Assembly: GCA_017510335.1 (NCBI GenBank)
Contig: JAFWNM010000016.1
Coordinates: forward strand, 62,001 to 126,000
Source: Paracoccaceae bacterium
GTDB taxonomy: Bacteria; Pseudomonadota; Alphaproteobacteria; Rhodobacterales; Rhodobacteraceae
DNA length: 64,000 nucleotides
Direction of reading: 5' to 3'
Shown: positions 41,408 through 52,015 of the stretch, in pieces
Layout of the letters: the number at the start of each line of letters is the position of its first letter
Position numbering within the stretch: position 1 is the stretch's first letter
Notes under the pieces: model-generated
Seen by the model: the letters and a program-made list of their open reading frames with translations, nothing else
The model's database searches: none
What the model was told of the DNA's origin: nothing
Position numbers and translations under genes: made by a program

Positions 41408-42226
41408 ATGTTTGGAATAGACGTATTCGACGCCGCCATGATGCCAGCGCTGTTGATTGCGTTGGGGGCGGGGGTGTTGTCGTTCCTGTCGCCCTGTGTT
41501 CTGCCTATTGTGCCGCCATATCTGGCCTATATGGGTGGTATCACCATGCAGGACATGACCAGTGACGGGCGCGCCAGCCGCCGCGCCATCCTGCCTGCAT
41601 TGTTTTTTGTTATGGGGCTGTCGACGGTTTTCCTGTTGCTGGGGTTCACGGCGTCCACCATGGGGCACCTGTTCTTGCGCAATGCCGATATGTTCGGCCA
41701 GATTGCGGGAATTGTTGTCATTGCCTTCGGGTTGCATTTTCTGGGGGCATACCGACTGCTTGGGCGGGGTGTTGCGTCGGCATTACAGCGGGCCAATGTG
41801 GAACCGCCGGCCTTTCTTACAGTATCGATCCTGTCGCGCGACCTGCGTTTTGATGCAGGCGATCGTGGCGGTTCCGCGTTCGGGGCGTATGTTCTGGGGC
41901 TGGCCTTCGCGTTCGGGTGGACACCATGCATTGGCCCGGTTCTGGGGGCGATTTTGTCCTTGGCTGCAACGGAAACAACCGTTGCCCGTGGCACAGCCAT
42001 GTTGGGCGTCTATGCGCTGGGGCTGGGGCTGCCTTTCCTGTTGGCGGCAGTATTCGTGCAACGGTCCATGACCCTGATGACGCGACTAAAGCGCCATATG
42101 GCGGTCATAGAAAAGGTGATGGGGCTTTTGTTGCTGGCTGTGGGCCTTGCGTTGGTAACAGGCGCGTTTTCCGCATTTTCCTGGTGGCTGCTGGAAACCT
42201 TCCCGGCCATGTCCAGACTGGGTTAG
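41408..42226 (+). CDS. ccdA: Cytochrome c biogenesis protein CcdA
   Basis: CcdA carries reducing power from cytoplasmic thioredoxin across the membrane to keep apocytochrome c cysteines reduced. The 272-residue protein has six membrane helices and the two reactive cysteines in the family motifs LSPCVLPIVPPYLAY (helix 1) and WTPCIGPVLGA (helix 4). A loop of about 35 residues separates helices 3 and 4. Its role fits the several c-type cytochromes encoded here (petC, ccoO, ccoP, the membrane cytochrome at 49.3 kb). Its stop overlaps the convergent DUF1489 stop. Confidence 0.94.
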   Translation: MFGIDVFDAAMMPALLIALGAGVLSFLSPCVLPIVPPYLAYMGGITMQDMTSDGRASRRAILPALFFVMGLSTVFLLLGFTASTMGHLFLRNADMFGQIAGIVVIAFGLHFLGAYRLLGRGVASALQRANVEPPAFLTVSILSRDLRFDAGDRGGSAFGAYVLGLAFAFGWTPCIGPVLGAILSLAATETTVARGTAMLGVYALGLGLPFLLAAVFVQRSMTLMTRLKRHMAVIEKVMGLLLLAVGLALVTGAFSAFSWWLLETFPAMSRLG

Positions 42227-42654
42227 CGCAACCCGAGTTCGGCCAGCGCTGCGTCCAGTTCGGGCGGCAGGGTATCATCGCCCTTGCGCGCCTGTGGCAG
42301 GTCCGGTGGCGCGTCTGCAGGTTTCAAGTAGCGCCAGCCCTGAAACGGGCGTTTGGGCGCGGCTGCGGTGCGTATGATCTGCGGGTCCAACACGATAGCG
42401 CAGCGCGTGATTCCATCACCTCCGACCACTTCATCAAGCCGCAAGATGGCCTGCCGCGCAAGAACGGACCCCTTGAACACCCAATACAGCGACCCGCCTG
42501 AAAGCAGGTCTTCGCTGCGTTTGGGCCACATGCGAGTGATGTGCCGCGGCAACCCGTCCTGGCCTTTGGCCTGCGGGTTGCGTTGCCACTGTACCAGATC
42601 GTCGACATCTTCAGCGCCGACGCATAGTTTTATCAGATGAACTTTTGCCGTCAT
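42223..42654 (-). CDS. DUF1489 family protein
   Basis: A 143-residue product with MTAKVHLIKLCVG, HITRMWPKR, SLYWVFKGSVLARQ and FQGWRYLKP, which I recognise as the DUF1489 family found in alphaproteobacteria. Function is unknown. No signal peptide or membrane helix. The open frame runs 45 codons further upstream, but this ATG has a GGTGGGG site and gives the family length. Convergent with ccdA, 4-base stop overlap. Confidence 0.85.
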   Translation of the reverse strand: MTAKVHLIKLCVGAEDVDDLVQWQRNPQAKGQDGLPRHITRMWPKRSEDLLSGGSLYWVFKGSVLARQAILRLDEVVGGDGITRCAIVLDPQIIRTAAAPKRPFQGWRYLKPADAPPDLPQARKGDDTLPPELDAALAELGLR

Positions 42655-42872
42655 GCCCCACCTGTTGACCGCTGCCTTGGTCATAGGGTTTTTCACCCGA
42701 AGGGCAAGGCCAACCATGCCCCCGCAGCACGCCCGCCCGACCAAAAAAACCTGTTCCAGGCCCCAAACCTGTATATTCCTGCTTTTCACAAGCGCCGCAG
42801 TGCTGTCTGGGGCCTTGTTCGATGCGATCTTACGGGCTACAGATACTCCAAACCGGACAGGGAACAGTTGCG

Positions 42873-43382
42873 ATGGTATTCAAAGGTATTTTGCGCGGCA
42901 CTGCGGTTCTGACCTTGGCGCTTGCGGTTTCAGGCTGCGGTGGCGGGTTCGGGAACATGTTTCAGGGTGGCGAACGCTCTCGGCAGGCTGCGGCAGAAGT
43001 CCACGCTGAAAACCGCTTGTCCGGTGGGTCGACACGCGAATCCACAATCTGGGACCTGTTTACCGGCGGGCAGGACCTGAACGTTTCGGTTGAGGTGAAC
43101 CGCTATTTGTGGAACGCCTCGCTTGAGATACTGGATTTTCTGCCCATCCAGTCGGTTGACCCGTTTTCCGGTGTGATTGTCACGGGCTTCGGCACACCGC
43201 CCGGTGGTGGGCAGGCGTATCGCGCAGCGATTCTGATCAACGACCCCGCGCTTGATGCACGGTCGCTGAATGTCGCCCTCATGACCCGCAGTGGCCCGGC
43301 GAGCCGCGAAACCATTCGCGCTGTCGAAGATGCGATTCTGACTCGCGCCCGCCAGCTTCGCATTCAGGACCGCGGGCTTTAA
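42873..43382 (+). CDS. DUF3576 lipoprotein
   Basis: The 169-residue precursor has a lipoprotein signal (about 1-21) with the lipobox AVSGC. The mature part contains [24 protein letters not shown] and [25 protein letters not shown] in separate segments, typical of DUF3576, an outer-envelope family of unknown role in alphaproteobacteria. The start at 42873 gives a proper signal; the longer open frame does not. It is followed by a strong terminator, then leuS. Confidence 0.82.
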   Translation: MVFKGILRGTAVLTLALAVSGCGGGFGNMFQGGERSRQAAAEVHAENRLSGGSTRESTIWDLFTGGQDLNVSVEVNRYLWNASLEILDFLPIQSVDPFSGVIVTGFGTPPGGGQAYRAAILINDPALDARSLNVALMTRSGPASRETIRAVEDAILTRARQLRIQDRGL

Positions 43383-43415
43383 CACCCGCTGGACCTTGTG
43401 CGACCACAGCGCTAG

Positions 43416-43445
43416 AAACGCCGGGCCGGTCGCGCCCGGCGTTTT
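43416..43445 (+). terminator. Rho-independent terminator of the DUF3576 gene
   Basis: AAACGCCGGGC (43416-43426) pairs with GCCCGGCGTTT (43434-43444), 11 bp, followed by a short T-run. It ends about 33 bp before the leuS ATG. Confidence 0.9.
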
Positions 43446-43477
43446 CATTGCCCGACTGCCATCAGGAAAGAACCAAC

Positions 43478-46213
43478 ATGTCCAGCCAGCCAGACGCGCG
43501 GTATCAGCCCCAGACCCTTGAAGCCAAATGGCAACACGCATGGCAGGATGCCAATGTGTTCAAGGCCCGTCGTGACCCCGCACGCCCCAAATATTATGTG
43601 CTGGAAATGTTCCCCTACCCGTCGGGGCGCATTCATATGGGCCATGTGCGCAACTACACCATGGGCGATGTGGTGGCGCGCTATAAATCCGCGCAAGGGT
43701 TTTCGGTGCTGCACCCGATGGGCTGGGACGCGTTCGGCATGCCTGCGGAAAATGCCGCAATGGAACAGGGCGGCCACCCCAATGACTGGACCGAAGCCAA
43801 TATCGAGGTGATGAAGGGCCAGATGAAACCGCTTGGCCTGTCGATTGACTGGTCGCGCGAAATTGCCACATGCCGGCCGGATTACTACGGCCAGCAACAG
43901 GCCATGTTCATCGACATGCTGCATGAAGGGCTGGTGTATCGCAAGAATGCGGTGGTGAATTGGGACCCTGTTGATATGACCGTTCTGGCCAATGAACAGG
44001 TCATCGACGGCAAGGGCTGGCGTTCCGGCGCGGAAGTGGAACGCCGCGAATTGACGCAGTGGTTTTTCAAGATTTCCGATTATTCCGAAGAACTGCTGTC
44101 CGCACTGGACGGGCTGGGCAACTGGCCGGAAAAAGTGCGCCTGATGCAGCGCAACTGGATTGGCCAGTCGCGCGGGCTGCAATTCGCGTTTTCAACTGTG
44201 GATGCGCCCGACGGGTTTGACCGGATCGAGGTGTATACCACCCGACCAGACACGCTGATGGGCGCGTCTTTCGTAGGGGTGTCGCCCGACCACCCGCTGG
44301 CGCGGCATCTGGAACGCCATGACGCGGACGTGGCCGCTTTCAACGCCGAATGCCGCAAGCTGGGCACCACCGAAGAAGCGTTGGAAAAGGCCGAAAAGCG
44401 CGGGTTGGACACCGGCATTCGTGTGCGCCACCCGTTTGATAATGAATGGGAACTGCCCGTCTATATCGCCAATTTCATCTTGATGGATTACGGCACAGGC
44501 GCAATTTTCGGCTGTCCTGCCCATGACCAGCGCGACCTTGATTTCGCTAATAAATACGGGCTGCCGCATCCTGATGTGTTTGTGGCCTTGGACCATGATG
44601 TGCCCGTTGACGACGTGGCTTTCGTCCCACCCAAGACTGAAAAGGTGCGCTATGTGCGCGGGTTTGCGGGCGATGAGGTGCAGACGGGCGAAGATGCTGT
44701 GAATTGCGCAATCGCGTTCTGCGAATCGCAAGGCGTGGGGCATGGCGTCACGAAATACCGGCTGCGCGATTGGGGCCTGTCGCGTCAGCGGTATTGGGGC
44801 TGCCCCATTCCGGTGGTCCATTGCCCGACCTGTGGTGTGGTGCCGGAACGCAAGGAAAACCTGCCCATCGCGCTGCCCTATGATGAAGATGGGACGCCCA
44901 TTGATTTCTCCATCCCCGGCAACCCGCTGGACCGGCACCCGACATGGCGCGATTGCGCGTGCCCTGCCTGCGGTGCGCCCGCCAAGCGTGAAACCGACAC
45001 GATGGACACGTTTGTTGACTCTAGCTGGTATTACGCGCGCTTCACCAGCCCACAGGCCGACACGCCCACCAATGCCGAAGAAGCCGCCTATTGGATGAAT
45101 GTGGACCAGTATATTGGCGGGATCGAACACGCGATTTTGCACCTGCTGTATTCGCGGTTCTTCGCCCGCGCGATGGTGAAAACCGGCCATTTGCCCGACA
45201 GCGCCAAAGAGCCGTTCAATGCGCTGTTCACGCAAGGGATGGTGACGCACGAGATTTACCAGCGCGATGCCAAAAAAGCGCAACCGCCAGTAAGCGGCTC
45301 AGGGCCGGACGCGGACAAAGAACTGAAAAAAACTGTTACGAGGCTGGAATATCTGCTGCCTGAGGATGTTGTTGTAACTTCAATAGCAGAAAAGCGTTTC
45401 GCAGTAGCAAGAGCTGATATCGAAGCGGCTGGGAAATCAGTGGATGACATTGAAGCCATAAAACAACAGATAGCCCACGACACTGTCTTGGGTCGAGAGG
45501 TGCGCGTAATCCCCTCTGCCAAAATGTCGAAATCCAAGAAAAATGTGGTGGACCCTGTCAACATTATCGAAGCGTTTGGCGCGGATACCGCGCGTTGGTT
45601 CGTCATGTCCGACAGCCCGCCCGAACGGGACGTGGAATGGACAAGCGCGGGCGCGGAAGCGGCGTTCAAGCACCTGAACCGCGTCTGGATGCTGTGCGAG
45701 CGGATTGCCGACATGCAAGACGGCACGCCCACCGACGCCGACACCGACCTGATGCGTGCCATGCACCGCGCCATTTCCGATATCACCAAATCCATCGAAA
45801 ATTTCACCTTCAATAAGGCGATTGCCGAACTCTATGCCTTCACCAACACGCTGACGAAATCGCAGGCCAGCGGCGGCGCGCAAAAAACCGCCATGCGCAC
45901 GCTGGCGCAATTGATGGCCCCCATGGTGCCGCATCTGGCCGAGGAAATCTGGGCGCATCAGGGCGGTGCGGGGCTGGTTGCGCAAGCGCCATGGCCACAG
46001 GCGGACCCCGCGATGCTGGTGCGCGATACTGTTGTCCTGCCCATACAGATCAACGGCAAACGCCGCAGCGAGATTGCGGTTTCCGCCGATGCCAGCAAGG
46101 AAGAGGTTGAAAAACTTGCGCTGGCGGATGATGCTGTGATCAAGGCTTTGGCAGGCAGCGCGCCCAAGAAGCTGATCGTGGTGCCGGGGCGAATTGTGAA
46201 TGTCGTTGTTTGA
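43478..46213 (+). CDS. leuS: Leucyl-tRNA synthetase with an unusual segment before KMSKS
   Basis: LeuRS charges tRNA-Leu. The 911-residue class I enzyme has the HIGH-type motif [11 protein letters not shown], the editing domain ([28 protein letters not shown]), [14 protein letters not shown], Zn-type cysteines (CPTCGVVP and CACPACG), LYSRFF and KMSKS (682-686). The region of about residues 603-678, just before KMSKS, is longer than I expect for Rhodobacterales enzymes (about 840-860 residues in all, from memory). It is written in different codons from its surroundings: GTA, ATA, AGA, AGG, TCA and ACT are frequent in 45290-45520 and rare elsewhere in the gene. The frame is intact. lptE overlaps its end by 14 bases. 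Confidence 0.96.
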   Translation: MSSQPDARYQPQTLEAKWQHAWQDANVFKARRDPARPKYYVLEMFPYPSGRIHMGHVRNYTMGDVVARYKSAQGFSVLHPMGWDAFGMPAENAAMEQGGHPNDWTEANIEVMKGQMKPLGLSIDWSREIATCRPDYYGQQQAMFIDMLHEGLVYRKNAVVNWDPVDMTVLANEQVIDGKGWRSGAEVERRELTQWFFKISDYSEELLSALDGLGNWPEKVRLMQRNWIGQSRGLQFAFSTVDAPDGFDRIEVYTTRPDTLMGASFVGVSPDHPLARHLERHDADVAAFNAECRKLGTTEEALEKAEKRGLDTGIRVRHPFDNEWELPVYIANFILMDYGTGAIFGCPAHDQRDLDFANKYGLPHPDVFVALDHDVPVDDVAFVPPKTEKVRYVRGFAGDEVQTGEDAVNCAIAFCESQGVGHGVTKYRLRDWGLSRQRYWGCPIPVVHCPTCGVVPERKENLPIALPYDEDGTPIDFSIPGNPLDRHPTWRDCACPACGAPAKRETDTMDTFVDSSWYYARFTSPQADTPTNAEEAAYWMNVDQYIGGIEHAILHLLYSRFFARAMVKTGHLPDSAKEPFNALFTQGMVTHEIYQRDAKKAQPPVSGSGPDADKELKKTVTRLEYLLPEDVVVTSIAEKRFAVARADIEAAGKSVDDIEAIKQQIAHDTVLGREVRVIPSAKMSKSKKNVVDPVNIIEAFGADTARWFVMSDSPPERDVEWTSAGAEAAFKHLNRVWMLCERIADMQDGTPTDADTDLMRAMHRAISDITKSIENFTFNKAIAELYAFTNTLTKSQASGGAQKTAMRTLAQLMAPMVPHLAEEIWAHQGGAGLVAQAPWPQADPAMLVRDTVVLPIQINGKRRSEIAVSADASKEEVEKLALADDAVIKALAGSAPKKLIVVPGRIVNVVV

Positions 46214-46685
46214 CCGAAGACAGGTTCTGGGGGCAATCTGCGTGCTGGCCCTTGCGGGATGCGGGTTCACCCCTGCTTATGCGCCCGGCGGGGCGGGAAC
46301 GGCCCTGCGCGGGCAGGTGCGCGCTGCCGACCCGACCGATTCGCTTGGATTTGACTTTGTTGCGGCACTTGAAGAACGCCTTGGCCGGCCCGCCAGCCCC
46401 CGATTTGACCTGGACTATGGAATTTCCACATCAGAACGCGGGTCGGCCCGCGTGGCTGGCGTGGGGGAAACGCGGATTTCGGTTATCGGCACTGTCACTT
46501 ATGAACTGACGGACCGTTCAACAGGGGCAACCGTGTCATCGGGCAGTGTCCGTAACTTCACCAATTTTTCCACGACATCTACACAGCTGGCCAGTTTGCG
46601 CGCGCGCGAAGATGCGGAACGCCGCCTGATGCGTATTCTGGCAGATCAGGTTGCGACGCGGTTGATAGCTGCGCAGGCGGAATGA
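46200..46685 (+). CDS. lptE: LPS-assembly lipoprotein LptE
   Basis: LptE plugs the LptD barrel that inserts lipopolysaccharide into the outer membrane. The 161-residue precursor has a short lipoprotein signal with [14 protein letters not shown], the lipobox Cys being followed by the family motif GFTPAY/GFxPxY. The rest is a small alpha/beta domain with [15 protein letters not shown] and a C-terminal helix rich in Arg. The start overlaps leuS and its end overlaps holA (ATGA), so leuS-lptE-holA is one unit, a common arrangement. Confidence 0.9.
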   Translation: MSLFDRRQVLGAICVLALAGCGFTPAYAPGGAGTALRGQVRAADPTDSLGFDFVAALEERLGRPASPRFDLDYGISTSERGSARVAGVGETRISVIGTVTYELTDRSTGATVSSGSVRNFTNFSTTSTQLASLRAREDAERRLMRILADQVATRLIAAQAE

Positions 46686-47704
46686 AGCTTAACCCCCGTG
46701 ATCTGGCCAGACTGATTGCCAAGCCCGACCCGGCGCTGGCGGGGGTGCTGATCTTTGGTCAGGATGCCATGCGCGTGGCGATCAAACGTCAGGAACTTGT
46801 GGCCGCCATCATTGGCCCGCAAGGCGAATCAGAAATGCGACTGGAACGTATGCAGGGCGCGGAATTGCGCCGCGATGGCGCGCAACTGCTGGATGCGGTC
46901 AAGGCGCAAGGCTTCTTTCCCGGCGCTCGGGTCGTGTTTGTAGAGGATGCGACCGACCTTGCAACGGAGTCGATTGCATCGGCGCTGGCTGACTGGCGTG
47001 CGGGCGATGCGCAAATCATTGTCACAGCGGGCGGGCTGAAAGCGTCGTCCAAGCTGCGCAAATTGTTCGAAGGGGCACGCACGGCAGGGGCCGCGGCCAT
47101 TTATGATGACCCACCATCGCGCGAAGACATTGAAGCGGCCCTGAAAAATGCTGGTCTGCAAATGGTGGATGCCGACGCAATGCGCGATCTGCTGGCGCTG
47201 TCACGCGTTCTGGACCCCGGTGATTTCCGGCAAACCGTTGAAAAGATTGCCTTGTATAAGTATGGCGACGCCACGGCCCTGTCCCCGGCCGACATTGCCG
47301 AAGTTGCGCCCCTTAGCACCGAAGCCGCCGTCGATGACCTGCTGGACGCCGTGGCAGAAGGGCAGGCCATGCAGATTGGCCCCTTGATGGTGCGCTTGCA
47401 GGCACAGGGCGTCGCCCCTGTGACCCTGGCCATTATGGCGCTGCGTCATTTCCGCACCTTGCATGTGTTGTGCAGCGACCCCGGCGGCCCGTCGGCCGGA
47501 ATTCAGCGCATGCGCCCGCCCCTGTTTGGTCCGCGCCGGGACAGGTTCCTGGGGCAGGCAAGCAAATGGGGGCTGGCACGTCTGGAACGCGCACTTGGCG
47601 ATATTCTTGATGCCGATCTGACCTTGCGTTCAGCGTCAAACGCGCCCAGCATGGCCGTCATGGAACGCACGCTGATCCGGCTTGCGATGCTGGTGCGGCG
47701 CTGA
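46682..47704 (+). CDS. holA: DNA polymerase III delta subunit
   Basis: HolA opens the sliding clamp within the clamp loader. The 340-residue product has the family layout: an N-terminal AAA-like domain with VLIFGQDAMRVAIKR, ARVVFVEDATD and IIVTAGGLKASSKLRKLFE, then helical domains with AALKNAGLQMVDADAM and a C-terminal part with RQTVEKIALYKYG and AVDDLLDAVAEG. No Walker motif is expected. It overlaps lptE by 4 bases. Confidence 0.93.
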   Translation: MKLNPRDLARLIAKPDPALAGVLIFGQDAMRVAIKRQELVAAIIGPQGESEMRLERMQGAELRRDGAQLLDAVKAQGFFPGARVVFVEDATDLATESIASALADWRAGDAQIIVTAGGLKASSKLRKLFEGARTAGAAAIYDDPPSREDIEAALKNAGLQMVDADAMRDLLALSRVLDPGDFRQTVEKIALYKYGDATALSPADIAEVAPLSTEAAVDDLLDAVAEGQAMQIGPLMVRLQAQGVAPVTLAIMALRHFRTLHVLCSDPGGPSAGIQRMRPPLFGPRRDRFLGQASKWGLARLERALGDILDADLTLRSASNAPSMAVMERTLIRLAMLVRR

Positions 47705-47717
47705 TCAGGGGTTAGCG

Positions 47718-48311
47718 ATGTATACAGTCATTGGAAAAGCCAACAGCCGCGCCACCCGCGTGTTGTGGATGCTGGAAGAACTGGGCCAAAGCTACGAGCA
47801 TGTGCCCGCCGCCCCGCAATCGGAAGGGGTGGTCAGCTTCAACCCTGCTGGCAAAGTGCCCGTCCTGATAGAGGATGGCACGCCCATCACTGATTCGACC
47901 GCGATCATCCAGTATCTGGCCGACAAACATGGCGCGTTGACCTACCCCGCCGGAACGCTGGACCGCGCAAGACAAGACAGCCTGACCCAGTTTTTGCTGG
48001 ACGAATTTGATGCGGCGCTGTGGATGGCCGCGCGGCACAGTTTCGTCCTGCCTGAACAGATGCGCCAGTCCGCGATCAAGGATTCGCTGATATGGGAATT
48101 CACCAACAGTCAGAAGACACTTGTTCATCGCATGGGCGACGGGCCGTTTCTGATGGGGGCGCAAATGACAGTGCCTGATATCATCCTGACGCATTGCGGG
48201 ATCTGGGCACGGGTGGCGAAATTTCCTGTGAAAGAAGCGCGTTTGTCAGCCTATATGGACCGCATGACCGCCCGCCCAGCTTTGGCAAAAGTTCTGTCGC
48301 TGATGGGGTGA
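47718..48311 (+). CDS. Glutathione S-transferase family protein
   Basis: A 197-residue protein with thioredoxin-like start MYTVIGKANSRATRVLWMLEEL, cis-Pro segment GKVPVLIEDG and glutathione-binding DSTAIIQYLADKH, then an all-helical C-terminal domain with TVPDIILTHC, the usual folding motif with Asp. Substrate unknown. It begins 13 bp after holA and may share its transcript; a long hairpin separates it from pheA. Confidence 0.92.
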   Translation: MYTVIGKANSRATRVLWMLEELGQSYEHVPAAPQSEGVVSFNPAGKVPVLIEDGTPITDSTAIIQYLADKHGALTYPAGTLDRARQDSLTQFLLDEFDAALWMAARHSFVLPEQMRQSAIKDSLIWEFTNSQKTLVHRMGDGPFLMGAQMTVPDIILTHCGIWARVAKFPVKEARLSAYMDRMTARPALAKVLSLMG

Positions 48312-48313
48312 TT

Positions 48314-48353
48314 GGCCTGACGGGGGCGTTGGGTGAAACGCCCCCGTCAGGCC
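48314..48353. terminator. 17-bp perfect hairpin between convergent GST and pheA
   Basis: GGCCTGACGGGGGCGTT (48314-48330) mirrors AACGCCCCCGTCAGGCC (48337-48353) around a 6-nt loop. There is no clear T-run on either side, but position between two convergent genes and stem strength suggest a bidirectional terminator. Confidence 0.65.
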
Positions 48354-48389
48354 AGGAAAACGACCTGTCGCGCGCGATACATCATTGCG

Positions 48390-49235
48390 TCAGTGGCGCG
48401 CCGGGTCGGCCGGATAGGTGCCCAGGATATTCAGATAAGACGTGAAATAGCGCAATTCGTCCAAGGCGAGTTTCACGTTGGCATCTTCCGGGTGGCCCTC
48501 GATTTCGGCAAAGAACTGGGTCGCGGTGAATGAACCGTTCACCATGTAGCTTTCCAGCTTCACCATGTTGATGCCATTGGTCGCAAATCCACCCATTGCC
48601 TTATACAGCGCAGCGGGAATGTTGCGCACCCGAAACAGGAATGCGGTCATCATGCCATGCGCGCCACGTCGGGTGAAATCGGCCTCGCGCGCCATAATCA
48701 GAAAACGGGTGGTGTTGTTGGGGTGGTCTTCGATATGGCGGGCCAGCACATCCAGCCCGTAAATCTGCGCGGCCATCTCGCTGGCCAGTGCAGCGCGCGC
48801 AGGGTCGTTATGTTCGGCAATTTCGCGGGCGGCGCGCGCGTTGTCACTGCTGACAACACCTTTTATGCTGTGTTTGCGCAGGAACTGCCCGCATTGCGGC
48901 AGGATGACGACATGGCCATGCGCCTCTTGGACCTGATCCAGCGTCGCGCCACGCACGCCCAGCAAATTGACATGGACGCGCACAAACGCTTCATCCACGA
49001 TATGCAGCCCGCTTTCGGGCAACAGGGAATGCACATCGGCCACACGCCCATAGATGGAGTTTTCGACTGCGACCATGCCCAGATCGGCACGCCCTTCGCG
49101 GATTGCAGCCATTGTGTCATGAAAAGTGGTGCAGGGCAGTGGTTCGTATTCCGGCCGTGCATCCGCACATGCCTGATGCCCATAGGCCCCCAATTCCCCT
49201 TGAAATGCGATCTTCCCAGCCATGTTTGCGCCCAT
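48390..49235 (-). CDS. pheA: Prephenate dehydratase
   Basis: This enzyme converts prephenate to phenylpyruvate for phenylalanine synthesis. The 281-residue protein has a periplasmic-binding-protein-like catalytic domain (about 8-185) with IAFQGELGAYGHQA, VAVENSIYGRVADV and the catalytic Thr in NNTTRFLIM, followed by an ACT regulatory domain (about 200-275, with ESYMVNGSFTATQFFAEIEG) that binds phenylalanine. No chorismate mutase domain is fused. An ATG four codons later (49223) is also possible. It is divergent from the cytochrome c gene. Confidence 0.95.
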   Translation of the reverse strand: MGANMAGKIAFQGELGAYGHQACADARPEYEPLPCTTFHDTMAAIREGRADLGMVAVENSIYGRVADVHSLLPESGLHIVDEAFVRVHVNLLGVRGATLDQVQEAHGHVVILPQCGQFLRKHSIKGVVSSDNARAAREIAEHNDPARAALASEMAAQIYGLDVLARHIEDHPNNTTRFLIMAREADFTRRGAHGMMTAFLFRVRNIPAALYKAMGGFATNGINMVKLESYMVNGSFTATQFFAEIEGHPEDANVKLALDELRYFTSYLNILGTYPADPARH

Positions 49236-49344
49236 AGTTCCAAGATTTCGCCCAAAAGGGCATTTAGTCGCGGTAACTACCGCTTGAAAGACCCAAGGGG
49301 AAGCGGATAGATAGGCTCAAACTTGCGCAGAACAGGATTGCGAT

Positions 49345-49848
49345 ATGTTCGACACAATGGTCATCACCAAAGCCGTTGCCGCGTTTTGCGGTGCCTTACT
49401 TGTTTTCCTGCTCGGCAACTGGGCTGCGATGGAACTTTATGTGCCGCGAAACGCCAATGCACCGCAAGCCTATGCGATCGATACTGGCGCAGATGACCCT
49501 GTGGAAGCTGTTGCCGAACTTACATTTGAAGAAGCGTTCCAAGTGGCTGATGCCGCTGCCGGATCGCGCCTGTGGTCACAGTGCCGCGCCTGCCACGCGC
49601 TGGAACAGGGGCGCAACGGTGTCGGCCCCTATTTGCATGGCATTGTGAACCGGAACATCGGTGAAGTGGACGGCTTCAACTATTCCGGCGCCTTGGCACA
49701 GGTCGGTGATGTCTGGACCCCCGAGGTTTTGTCAGCGTTCATCCAGAACCCGGGTGGTGTTGCGCCCGGAACGACCATGAACTTTCGTGGGATCGCCAGT
49801 GTGACGGACCGTGCGAACCTGATTGCCTATATCGAAAGCGAAAGCTGA
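49345..49848 (+). CDS. Membrane-anchored cytochrome c (cytochrome cy/c552 type)
   Basis: The 167-residue product keeps its N-terminal hydrophobic segment (about 7-29) as an anchor, then a charged linker (about 35-70) and a class I cytochrome c domain with haem site CRACH (80-84), GPYLHGIVNR and axial Met145 in GTTMNF. This is the form that shuttles electrons from the bc1 complex to oxidases without leaving the membrane. It fits the petABC and ccoNOQP genes in the window. It is divergent from pheA and followed by a terminator. Confidence 0.92.
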   Translation: MFDTMVITKAVAAFCGALLVFLLGNWAAMELYVPRNANAPQAYAIDTGADDPVEAVAELTFEEAFQVADAAAGSRLWSQCRACHALEQGRNGVGPYLHGIVNRNIGEVDGFNYSGALAQVGDVWTPEVLSAFIQNPGGVAPGTTMNFRGIASVTDRANLIAYIESES

Positions 49849-49874
49849 TCTTTTGCCCCTTGATGAATGTGTTG

Positions 49875-49901
49875 CAGGCCGCCTTGAATAAGGGCGGCCT
49901 G
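49875..49901 (+). terminator. Terminator behind the cytochrome c gene
   Basis: CAGGCCGCC (49875-49883) and GGCGGCCTG (49893-49901) pair around a short AT loop and are followed by a T-rich tract (TTTGCCTTGTTT). Confidence 0.85.
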
Positions 49902-50048
49902 TTTGCCTTGTTTAAACCAAAATCAAATTACCTTGTGGTAAGGGCTATTTTTGTGTGCGCTTATCGACAGTGACGCAGAAAAGCTGAATAATGCCGACAA
50001 GGCGCGGACCAAAAGCAATAACCGGCCAGCACAGCACGGAGGGTTTTG

Positions 50049-52013
50049 ATGCAGCACAAGGGCAACAGAAGTCAGGCGGTCTTGATGGCGCAAGGGCTGT
50101 CCATCCGCCACATTATACAGGTTTCCGCAGCGGGCTTGTTGCTGGCGGCATTGTGGGCTAGCCCTGCACGCCCGCAAACAGACACACCCGAACCGCAGGT
50201 CATTGTTGCGCACGGATATTCCTTTTATGGCGACCTGAGTTACCCGCCGGATTTTGAGCATTTCAACTACGTTAACCCCGATGCGCCCAAGGGGGGTGAA
50301 ATCTCCATCTCGTGGCAAGGGACGTTTGATTCGATGAATCCGTTCACCCGTGTCGGGCGTGCGGGGTATCTGTCTTCCTCCATGTATGAAAGCCTGCTGG
50401 AAACGGCAGAACCTATGGGTGGTGGGGGCGTTCCTGCCGATGTTTATGGCGAAAGCTACGGCTTGCTGGCGCATACGGTGGAATACCCTCAAACCAAGGA
50501 TTGGGTTATTTTCCATATGCGCCCCGAAGCGCGCTTTTCCGATGGCACGCCCGTAACAGCGCATGACGTGGTATTTTCGCATAACCTGTTTCTGGAACAG
50601 GGCCTGCCCTCCTATGCCCAAGGGGTGGGCGCCCGTGTCATTGGCGCAGAAGTGCTGGATGATCACACTGTCAAATTTACCTTCGCAGAAGGAATTTCGC
50701 GCCGTTCCTTGATTGATCAGGTGGGTGGCACGCCTGTATTTTCGCAAAAATGGTATGAAGATACTGGCGCGCGGCTGGATGAATCGCGCATGACCATTTC
50801 GCCCGGGTCTGGCCCCTATATGCTGGACAGTTATGAAGTGAACCGCCGCATCACCTACAGGCGCAACCCCGACTATTGGGGGCGTGACCTGCCGCAAAAT
50901 CGCGGGCGGCATAATTTCGACGTGATCCGTGTTGAGTATTTCGCAGACGGTGCCGCCGCGTTTGAAGGGTTCAAAACCGCCGAATACACCTTCCGCGCCG
51001 AGAATAATTCGCGCCAATGGGCCACGGGCTATGATTTTCCCGCCATGACACGCGGCCATGTGGTGCGTGGGGAATTGCCAGTTGGCACACCGCCCGCGCC
51101 CACCGGGTTCGTGTTCAATCTGGGGCGCGCATTCCTGCAGGATATGCGCGTGCGCGAAGCGCTTTCGCTGGCGTTCAATTTCGAATGGACCAACCAGACG
51201 TTGCAATTCGGGCTGTTCCAGCAACGGGTATCGTTTACCCAAGGCACCCGCCTGCAGGCCGACGGTCCACCCGAAGGGCTGGAACTGGAATTGCTGCAAT
51301 CGCTGGGCGATCTGGTGCCAGAAGATATCCTGACACAGCCCGCGCGCATGCCGCATGCCTCCAGTGTGGAACGGTTGGTGGATCGTGGCAATATTCGGCG
51401 CGCCACCCGGCTGCTGAACGACGCTGGCTGGACTATCGACGCCAGCGGCGTGCTGCGCAATGAAGCGGGTGAACGTATGGTGATCGAAATTCCCGTATCC
51501 AGCGCGGGATCGGCCACTATGGATGCGATCATCGAAACCTTTACGCAGAATTTGCAACAACTTGGCGTTGATGCGCGTTTCCAGCGTATTGATGCGGCAC
51601 AACATACGGACCGGCGGCGCAACCGCGACTATGACATCATATTCGACCAATACGGTGCCTTCATGGATACCGGCACTGGCCTGCACCAGCGCTATGGGTC
51701 GGAAACGGCTGAATTCAGCCTGTTCAACCCCGCAGGGCTGGCCAGCCCGTTGGTGGATGCCGTGATCGATGCATCCTTGATGGCCCCCACACCGGAAGAC
51801 CGCGATGCGGCGCTGATGGCGCTGGACCGTGTTTTGCGCCACGAACTGTTTATTATTCCCGCGTGGTATAATGACACAGCATGGGTGGCCCATTGGGATA
51901 TTTTCGCCCGCCCCAATGCCGAAACACCGCCCTTTTCTACTGGAGAGCTGGATTTCTGGTGGTTTAATGCCGACCGCGCTGCCGAATTGCGCGCAGCCGG
52001 CGCCCTGAGGTAA
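50049..52013 (+). CDS. yejA: Peptide ABC transporter substrate-binding protein (YejA type)
   Basis: YejA-type proteins bind oligopeptides in the periplasm. The 654-residue precursor has an N-terminal signal (about 20-43) and the extracellular solute-binding family 5 fold, with [51 protein letters not shown] and [10 protein letters not shown]. These first segments mark the YejA/AgaA branch. A GGAGGG site precedes the ATG at 50049; a TTG directly before it is not needed. It opens a four-gene importer operon. In other bacteria this branch takes up microcin C-like peptides or agropine-type solutes. Confidence 0.94.
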   Translation: MQHKGNRSQAVLMAQGLSIRHIIQVSAAGLLLAALWASPARPQTDTPEPQVIVAHGYSFYGDLSYPPDFEHFNYVNPDAPKGGEISISWQGTFDSMNPFTRVGRAGYLSSSMYESLLETAEPMGGGGVPADVYGESYGLLAHTVEYPQTKDWVIFHMRPEARFSDGTPVTAHDVVFSHNLFLEQGLPSYAQGVGARVIGAEVLDDHTVKFTFAEGISRRSLIDQVGGTPVFSQKWYEDTGARLDESRMTISPGSGPYMLDSYEVNRRITYRRNPDYWGRDLPQNRGRHNFDVIRVEYFADGAAAFEGFKTAEYTFRAENNSRQWATGYDFPAMTRGHVVRGELPVGTPPAPTGFVFNLGRAFLQDMRVREALSLAFNFEWTNQTLQFGLFQQRVSFTQGTRLQADGPPEGLELELLQSLGDLVPEDILTQPARMPHASSVERLVDRGNIRRATRLLNDAGWTIDASGVLRNEAGERMVIEIPVSSAGSATMDAIIETFTQNLQQLGVDARFQRIDAAQHTDRRRNRDYDIIFDQYGAFMDTGTGLHQRYGSETAEFSLFNPAGLASPLVDAVIDASLMAPTPEDRDAALMALDRVLRHELFIIPAWYNDTAWVAHWDIFARPNAETPPFSTGELDFWWFNADRAAELRAAGALR

Positions 52014-52015
52014 CC

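Noticed and set aside
49923-51893. A 656-codon open frame on the minus strand
   Set aside because: It is the antisense of yejA, has no recognisable domain and is rich in His, Arg and Gln as expected of shadow frames in GC-rich DNA.
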